Of a stretch of DNA of 64,000 bases, positions 59,501 through 64,000 are shown one piece after another. The position numbers were made by a program, and so were the translations under genes. Each line of letters begins with the position of its first letter. The stretch's first letter is position 1. The notes beneath the pieces are model-generated. The model did no database searches. It worked only from the letters and a program-made list of their open reading frames with translations, and was not told the origin of the DNA. Source of the stretch: CAVUMR01 sp963742715 (GTDB lineage Bacteria > Actinomycetota > Actinomycetes > Mycobacteriales > Micromonosporaceae); NCBI GenBank assembly GCA_963742715.1, contig CAVUMR010000001.1, positions 992,001 through 1,056,000 on the forward strand. Direction: 5' to 3'.

Positions 59501-59842
59501 AACGTGCTGCGGCTGCGCACCGCGGCCGGCGGGAACATCGTCTCGCTGACCTACAACGGCAGCCGGCAACTCGGCTACCACGACGACATCATGAACACGA
59601 CCACGACCAGTACGACCGCACTGGCCCTCAACACCTGGTACGAGGTGAAGGTGCACGTGGTCATCAACGGCGCGTCGAGCCAGATCGAGGTGTGGCTGAA
59701 CGGCGCCAAGATCACCACCCTCTCGAAGACCGACAAGTTCGGCAACAACGCGATAGGCCAGGTCGCCGCCGGCGAAACGGCCACCGGACACAACTACAAC
59801 TTCGCCATCGACAACGTCTGGGCATCCACTCAGGCCAACTAA
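56597..59842 (+). CDS. Secreted multidomain FN3 protein with three LamG-like domains
   Basis: A 1081-residue extracellular protein. Signal peptide about residues 1-36 (RLRLRWW then a hydrophobic core, ending GAA). Repeating architecture: LamG-like/jelly-roll domain starting DGFETGDLSNWT (about 40-235), FN3 (240-330), second LamG-like domain starting DGFEAGTLDKWT (332-512), four FN3 domains (518-890), third LamG-like domain starting DGFETGNFTRWT (895-1081). FN3 domains carry the DVGVTGYxVYRN motif. Such proteins bind polysaccharides or act as surface scaffolds; no catalytic domain is present. It is followed at 228 bp by a paralogue with an added phosphoesterase, probably arising by tandem duplication. 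Confidence 0.9.
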   Translation: MSGAMGVRLRLRWWVRGIVPILLAAPLLAIGGQAGAAPALFQDGFETGDLSNWTNPAPTNNPVNNGLAASQSPVFAGTYAARAVSTGLGASAWHTLTATQTNLYYQTRFNAASHNTSVNLLRFRRDVAAANAIATLSLSTTNRLTIRNDAGSPAGSVTGTTVATPGNWHTVQLHVNITGASSLTEVWLDGNPQPDLTRTWDLGVNPIGRIELGDPGSATTTKTFDVSYDDVAYDTAFIGDVSAPTAATGLTATAHSGLRVDLAWTPGTDDVGVTSYDVYRNNVLITNIPAASTYSDTTVAPLTAYTYKLVSKDTAGNSSPASNNASVTTTDAFSDGFEAGTLDKWTAVNGLAVQQTEVDTGLWAAEATSTGAVGASAQVTLDATVTDLTYRVRFKLISQGVNSVNLLRMRTATNGAIGSVFVSSTGKLSFRNDTTSATTASTLTVTPGVWHEVELHLLIAGASGQADTLLDGASAVSQVASLGTSPIGRLELGDPSVARTFDVAFDNVLANPVITPGGDTTPPAAPTNLHTTAVLSNEIDLAWNAATDNVGVTGYKVYRNNVVVATLGNVLTYANTGLAPATAYQYKVTALDAAGNESAASNIVNATTTAATDTTAPTAPSSLHTTAVLSNEIDLAWNASTDNVGVTGYRVYRNNVAIITLGNVLTYANTGLTPSTAYQYKVTALDAAGNESLASNVINATTTAATDTTAPTAPTNLHTTAVLSNEIDLAWNASTDNVGVTGYKVYRNNVVVATLGNVLTYANTGLTPSTAYQYKVTALDAAGNESLASNIVNATTTAGGDITPPTAPATVTATAVSDTQVTVTWTAGTDNVGVTGYRVFRNGSTTQLVQVSGTTLTYTDTTATPDSTVSYAIRSVDAAANISPLSPSASTVTPAFTDGFETGNFTRWTTNNGLTAQQTTVDTGSWAALALSTTTNSARYASKTLPTARTNLYYRERIRIISNTTATVNVLRLRTAAGGNIVSLTYNGSRQLGYHDDIMNTTTTSTTALALNTWYEVKVHVVINGASSQIEVWLNGAKITTLSKTDKFGNNAIGQVAAGETATGHNYNFAIDNVWASTQAN
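58153..58998 (+). repeat. 282-bp tandem repeat, three copies, encoding FN3 domains
   Basis: Three consecutive in-frame units of exactly 282 bp (94 residues each) share CGCGGTACTCAGCAACGAGA at corresponding positions (about 58192, 58474, 58756). Differences are mostly single substitutions, so the copies are recent or homogenised. A related unit is found in the neighbouring gene at about 63108. Confidence 0.93.
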
Positions 59843-60069
59843 TCGGCGAAGTGGGGGCGGGGTACGGGCCGGCACGGCTCGTACCCCGCCGCTATTTGTC
59901 ATACCTAACCGCGTGGCCCGCCGATTTCCATTTCCCACACGGTCGGATAGCGGATGGCGGCGGTGAGCTGGAATTCGCACACTGTATTTAGCAGCCGACG
60001 AAAGTCGGACCGGCAATGCGGCCGGTATGCGGTCCGGATATGCGACCGCGGGGCAAATGGGGGAAACGC
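59843..60069 (+). promoter_or_regulatory. Intergenic region before the second FN3 protein
   Basis: 227 bases without a gene. It contains TTCGCACACTG (59974-59984), a GNRA-type hairpin CCGAC-GAAA-GTCGG (about 59993-60012) and CCGG-N8-CCGG, GCGGTC-N8-GACCGC stems further on. The arrangement of repeated small hairpins ahead of an ATGGGGGA ribosome binding site parallels the leader of the upstream paralogue. Confidence 0.45.
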
Positions 60070-63000
60070 ATGAGTGGCGTGATGGTCATGAGTGTGCGGT
60101 TGCGTTGGTGGGCGCGATGGACGGTGCCCTTCCTGCTGATCGCATCGGTGCTGGCGATCTCCGGTACGGCCAACGCGGCATCGCCGTGCGTGGATTCGAG
60201 CCCGGTCGGGACGTACACCATGCGGGTCTGCTTCACCGCGCCCGCCACCGGCACGCAGCTCGTCGGGAACCAGCCGGTGACCGCGACGATCACGGTGGTC
60301 AGCGGCACCTCCCCGGGCGTACAGCGGATGGTGTTCTACCTGGACGGCCAGTACCTGCTGACCGACTACCAGGCGCCGTACGCGTTCACCCTGCCCAGCC
60401 CGAAGTTCCTCGACGGGGCGCACCAGCTCGGAGTCGAGGGAATGCTGCGGGACGCGTCCGTCACCACCCGGGCGACCGTGGATCTCACCTTCGCCAACGG
60501 GGTCACCACGCCGCCGGTCAACACCAACACCCGCAGTGCCACTCCCGGCACCCAGCCCGCCCCCGGTACGGCATTCACCGTGGCCGCGGTCGGCGACGGT
60601 GCCAGCGGCGAGGCCGCCGAGACCGACGTGACCAACCTGATCGCCAGTTGGAACCCGAACCTGGTCATGTACCTCGGGGACGTGTACGAAAAGGGCACCT
60701 CGACCGAGTTCTACAACTGGTACCGACCGGAAGCGACCGCCGGTACCTTCTACGGCCGGTTCCGCTCGATCACCAATCCCGTGATCGGCAACCACGAGTA
60801 CGAGAACGGACAGGCCGGCGGGTACTTCGACTACTGGGACAACATCCCGCATTACTACAGCGTCAACACGCACGGCTGGCACGTGATCGAACTGGACGCG
60901 AACTCCCAGTTGGGGCAGACCATGCCCGGCACCGCGCAATACGACTGGCTGGTCAACGACCTGAACCACAACACTCAGCCGTGCACTGTGGTGACCTACC
61001 ACCAGCCGATCTACAACATCGGTCAGGAGCCGGCGGCGGTGAGCATGTCCGCCATCTGGTCGCTGCTCGCCCAGCGCGGTGTGGACCTGGTCCTCAACGG
61101 CCACGACCACACCTACCAGCGGTGGACCCCGATGGACGGCTCCGGCAACCCGAGTGCCAGCGGAATCACCGAGCTGGTCGACGGTACCGGCGGGCACGGC
61201 AGCGGCAGTTTCGTCACCACTGACGCGCGGATGCTCGCCTCGTCAGCGCTGCCCGGCGCCATGCAGTTGACGTTCAACGCCGCGGGCGCGGGCTACCGGT
61301 TCGTCACCACCACCGGGCAGACGCTCGACTCCGGATCGGTCAAGTGCAACCCGGGCGCGGCCGACACGAGCGCACCGAGCGCACCGACCGGCCTCGCCGC
61401 GGTCGGCACGTACAAGACGCAGGTCGACATGTCCTGGACCGCGTCGCTGGACAACGTGGGAATCACCGGGTACCGGATCTTCCGCGACGGTTCACTGCTG
61501 ACCACGGTCGGTTCGCAGACCACGTACTCCGACACGACCGTCGCTCCCGGTTCGACCCACGCGTACACGGTGCGGGCGATCGACGCGGCCGGCAACGCGT
61601 CGGCGGCCAGCGCGACGGCGACCGCGACCACCCCGACGATCGCGGTGCTGTTCCACGACGGCTTCGAGTCGGGCAACCTGTCCAGTTGGACCAACCCGGC
61701 CCCGACCAACAACCCGGTCAACAACGGGCTGGCGATCAGCCAGTCGCCGGTGCTCTCCGGCTCGTACGCGGCGCGCGCCACCAGCACCGGACTGGGCGCC
61801 TCCGCGTGGCGGACCGTCAACCCGACCGAGACGAATCTGTACTACGAGGCGAGGTTCAACGCGGCGAGTCACAACACGAGCGTGAACCTGCTCAGGTTCC
61901 GGGCGAACAACACCAGCGGAAGCTCGATCGCCACCCTGGGGTTGAGTTCCACCAACAAGTTGACCATCCGCAACGACGCCGGGGCCGCGCCGGCGAGCGT
62001 CACCGGTACCACCACGGCGAGCCCCGGCAACTGGCATACCGCGCAGCTCCACGTCAGCCTGAACGGCACGTCCAGCCTGACCGAGGTGTGGCTCGACGGC
62101 GCGCCAGCACCCGAGCTGACCCGGACCTGGGATCTCGGTACCAACCCGATCGGCCGGGTCGAACTGGGTGATCCCGGATCCGCGACCAGTACGAAGACGT
62201 TCGACGTGAGCTTCGACGACGTCGCCTTCGACCGGGAGTTCATCGGCGACATCACGCCACCGACCGCCGCGACCAACCTCACCGCGACCGCGCACTCCGG
62301 CCTCGAGGTGGACCTGAGCTGGACGCCCGGTACCGACGACGTGGCGGTGAGCGGCTACGACCTGTACCGCAACGGCCAGCTCGTCACCAGCATCCCGGCC
62401 GGGAGCGGCTACGCGGACAAGACGGTCGCGCCGCTCACCGGGTACACCTATCAGTTGATCTCCAAGGACGCGGTCGGCAACACCTCCGGCTTCAGCAACC
62501 CGGCGGCGGTGAGTACCGGCGACGCTTTCTCCGACGGCTTCGAGTCCGGGGACCTGTCCAAGTGGACGAGCGCACCCGGCATGACCGTCCAACAGTCCGA
62601 TGTGGACAGCGGTGGATGGGCGGCACAGGCAACCAGCAACGGTACGGCCGGAGCCTCGGCGCAGGTGACGCTCGACGCGACTCCCGGCGAGCTGTCCTAC
62701 CGGGTGCGGTTCAAGTTGCGCAGCCAGGGCGCCGGCTCGGTCAGCCTGGTGCGGATGCGTACCGCGACGAGCAGCCCGATCGGTTCGGCGTTCGTCTCGA
62801 GTACCGGGAAGCTCGGCTTCCGTAACGACACCACCGGGGCGACGACGACGAGCACCCAGACCGTGACGCTCGGAGCCTGGCACGAGTTGCAGTTGCACCT
62901 GAACGTCGCGGGCGCGACCAGCCAGGTCGACACCCTGCTCGACGGGGTGAGCGCGGTGTCGCAGGTCGACACGCTCGGTACCACTCCGATCGGCCGGCTC

Positions 63001-64000
63001 GAACTCGGCGACCCGTCGACCGGCCGGAGTTTCGACGCGGTCTTCGACAACGTGCTGGTCGATCCGGTGTTCGGCAGTGACACGTCGGCGCCGACCGCAC
63101 CGGGAAGCCTGCACACCACCGCGGTACTGACCAATGAGATCGATCTGGCCTGGACCGCGGCCACCGACAATGTCGGCGTGACCGGCTACCGGGTGTACCG
63201 CAACGCGGTGGCCGTGGCCGACCTGCCCGGTACCGCGGTCGCCTTCGCCAACAACGGACTGACCGCGTCCACCGGGTACACGTACACCGTCACCGCTCTG
63301 GACGGGGCGGGACACGAATCGGCGCCGAGCAATGCGGTAACCGCGACCACTACCTCCGGAGCGGACACCACCGCGCCGACGGCTCCGACCACGGTGACCG
63401 CGACCGCGATGGCCGACACCCAGGTCAACGTGGTCTGGAACGCCGGTACCGACAACGTCGGAGTCACCGGATACCGGATCTTCCGCAACGGCTCGGCAAC
63501 CCAGCTCGCACAGGTGTCCGGCACCACGCTCACCTACAGCGACAGCACGGCGAGCCCGGACTCCACGGTCGGCTACACCGTCCGATCGGTCGACGCGGCC
63601 CTGAACGTGTCACCGCTGAGCCCCTCGGCCAGTGCCGTGACAGCGGCGTTCACCGACGGCTTCGAGACCGGCAACTTCACCCGCTGGACCACCAACAGTG
63701 GCCTGACCGCACAGCAGACCACCATCGACACCGGTGCCTGGGCAGCTCAGGCGCAGAGCACCACCAACGCCGCCCGGTACGCGTCGAAGACCCTGCCGAC
63801 CGCACGCACCAACCTGTACTACCGGCAGCGGATCCGGATCATCAGCAACACCACGGCAACCGTGAACGTGCTGCGGCTGCGCACGAGTACCGGCGGGAAC
63901 ATCGTGTCGCTGACCTACAACAGCAGCCGCCAACTCGGGTACCACGACGACGTCAGCAACACCACCAGATCCAGCACTACGGCGCTGAGCCTCAACACCT
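60070..64000 (+). CDS. Secreted metallophosphoesterase with LamG-like and FN3 domains (partial)
   Basis: Runs past the window edge; about 1310 residues are present and no stop is reached. Signal peptide about 1-36, ending ANA. After an Ig-like N-terminal domain (about 40-140) comes a calcineurin-like phosphoesterase (about 170-425): AAVGDGA, MYLGDVYE, IGNHEYE, VVTYHQP and LNGHDHTYQRW, all expected metal ligands present. Then FN3 (about 435-520), LamG-like domain starting DGFESGNLSSW (about 525-720), FN3, LamG-like domain starting DGFESGDLSKW, two FN3 domains and a further LamG-like domain starting DGFETGNFTRW. A secreted phosphatase or phosphodiesterase, possibly of the purple acid type. Paralogous in its non-catalytic part to the gene at 56597-59842. 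Confidence 0.9.
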   Translation, partial: MSGVMVMSVRLRWWARWTVPFLLIASVLAISGTANAASPCVDSSPVGTYTMRVCFTAPATGTQLVGNQPVTATITVVSGTSPGVQRMVFYLDGQYLLTDYQAPYAFTLPSPKFLDGAHQLGVEGMLRDASVTTRATVDLTFANGVTTPPVNTNTRSATPGTQPAPGTAFTVAAVGDGASGEAAETDVTNLIASWNPNLVMYLGDVYEKGTSTEFYNWYRPEATAGTFYGRFRSITNPVIGNHEYENGQAGGYFDYWDNIPHYYSVNTHGWHVIELDANSQLGQTMPGTAQYDWLVNDLNHNTQPCTVVTYHQPIYNIGQEPAAVSMSAIWSLLAQRGVDLVLNGHDHTYQRWTPMDGSGNPSASGITELVDGTGGHGSGSFVTTDARMLASSALPGAMQLTFNAAGAGYRFVTTTGQTLDSGSVKCNPGAADTSAPSAPTGLAAVGTYKTQVDMSWTASLDNVGITGYRIFRDGSLLTTVGSQTTYSDTTVAPGSTHAYTVRAIDAAGNASAASATATATTPTIAVLFHDGFESGNLSSWTNPAPTNNPVNNGLAISQSPVLSGSYAARATSTGLGASAWRTVNPTETNLYYEARFNAASHNTSVNLLRFRANNTSGSSIATLGLSSTNKLTIRNDAGAAPASVTGTTTASPGNWHTAQLHVSLNGTSSLTEVWLDGAPAPELTRTWDLGTNPIGRVELGDPGSATSTKTFDVSFDDVAFDREFIGDITPPTAATNLTATAHSGLEVDLSWTPGTDDVAVSGYDLYRNGQLVTSIPAGSGYADKTVAPLTGYTYQLISKDAVGNTSGFSNPAAVSTGDAFSDGFESGDLSKWTSAPGMTVQQSDVDSGGWAAQATSNGTAGASAQVTLDATPGELSYRVRFKLRSQGAGSVSLVRMRTATSSPIGSAFVSSTGKLGFRNDTTGATTTSTQTVTLGAWHELQLHLNVAGATSQVDTLLDGVSAVSQVDTLGTTPIGRLELGDPSTGRSFDAVFDNVLVDPVFGSDTSAPTAPGSLHTTAVLTNEIDLAWTAATDNVGVTGYRVYRNAVAVADLPGTAVAFANNGLTASTGYTYTVTALDGAGHESAPSNAVTATTTSGADTTAPTAPTTVTATAMADTQVNVVWNAGTDNVGVTGYRIFRNGSATQLAQVSGTTLTYSDSTASPDSTVGYTVRSVDAALNVSPLSPSASAVTAAFTDGFETGNFTRWTTNSGLTAQQTTIDTGAWAAQAQSTTNAARYASKTLPTARTNLYYRQRIRIISNTTATVNVLRLRTSTGGNIVSLTYNSSRQLGYHDDVSNTTRSSTTALSLNT

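Noticed and set aside
59905..63945. Minus-strand reading frames opposite the FN3/phosphoesterase genes
   Set aside because: They mirror the repeated plus-strand FN3 and LamG-like units and have no independent motifs or ribosome binding sites.

Overview
The window is high-GC DNA with GTG starts, frequent 4-bp start/stop overlaps and strong Shine-Dalgarno sequences, typical of an actinomycete; a Micromonosporaceae-like genome is my guess from codon style only. It falls into four blocks.

Block 1 (about 148-44816) is a trans-AT hybrid NRPS/PKS biosynthetic cluster of the leinamycin type. The diagnostic feature is the C-terminus of the 7738-residue PKS (17272-40488), which ends ACP-ACP-DUF-SH-TE: an unknown GNAT/DUF2156-like domain, a PLP-dependent beta-eliminating (cysteine lyase) SH domain and a thioesterase. 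Nearly all genes are on the minus strand, in transcription order: carrier protein and DltA-like adenylation enzyme (starter loading), giant PKS, LnmK-like acyltransferase/decarboxylase, ACP, HMG-CoA synthase, ACP, Ser-type ketosynthase decarboxylase (beta-branching cassette), a duplicated-domain protein of unknown function, AT-oxidoreductase (LnmG type), a second duplicated-domain protein, a CRP/FNR regulator, and PCP-Cy-Cy-A(Cys)-PCP-Ox-KS NRPS/PKS. The NRPS makes a thiazole and ends in a KS; the PKS begins with DH, so a module is probably split across the two proteins. A divergent SDR-like/alpha-beta hydrolase fusion lies at the right edge. Two genes of the beta-branching cassette (LnmK-like and HMGS) each carry an apparent single-base frameshift. 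No ECH1, PPTase, P450, type II TE or transporter is in the window; the cluster probably continues to the left.

Block 2 (44817-47372) holds a DUF222/HNH endonuclease gene between two non-coding stretches with short tandem repeats.

Block 3 (47373-50577) is a compact RiPP-like operon: an E1/ThiF-like adenylating enzyme with an N-terminal PqqD-like part, a 27-residue peptide preceded by a near-perfect Shine-Dalgarno, a 15-bp hairpin, a PqqD-like/M50 (YydH-like) membrane metalloprotease and a DUF3105 membrane-anchored protein, closed by a 14-bp terminator hairpin. I do not recognise this as a described class and regard it, with the dual beta-branching logic of block 1, as the most promising novelty.

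Block 4 (50595-64000) is ordinary chromosome: DoxX, DUF1304, small APH-type kinase, DUF1772, tRNA-Lys(UUU), VOC protein, ferritin-like protein, XRE/MmyB regulator divergent from an SDR, and two tandem paralogous secreted multidomain FN3 proteins, the second of which carries a metallophosphoesterase domain and runs off the window.
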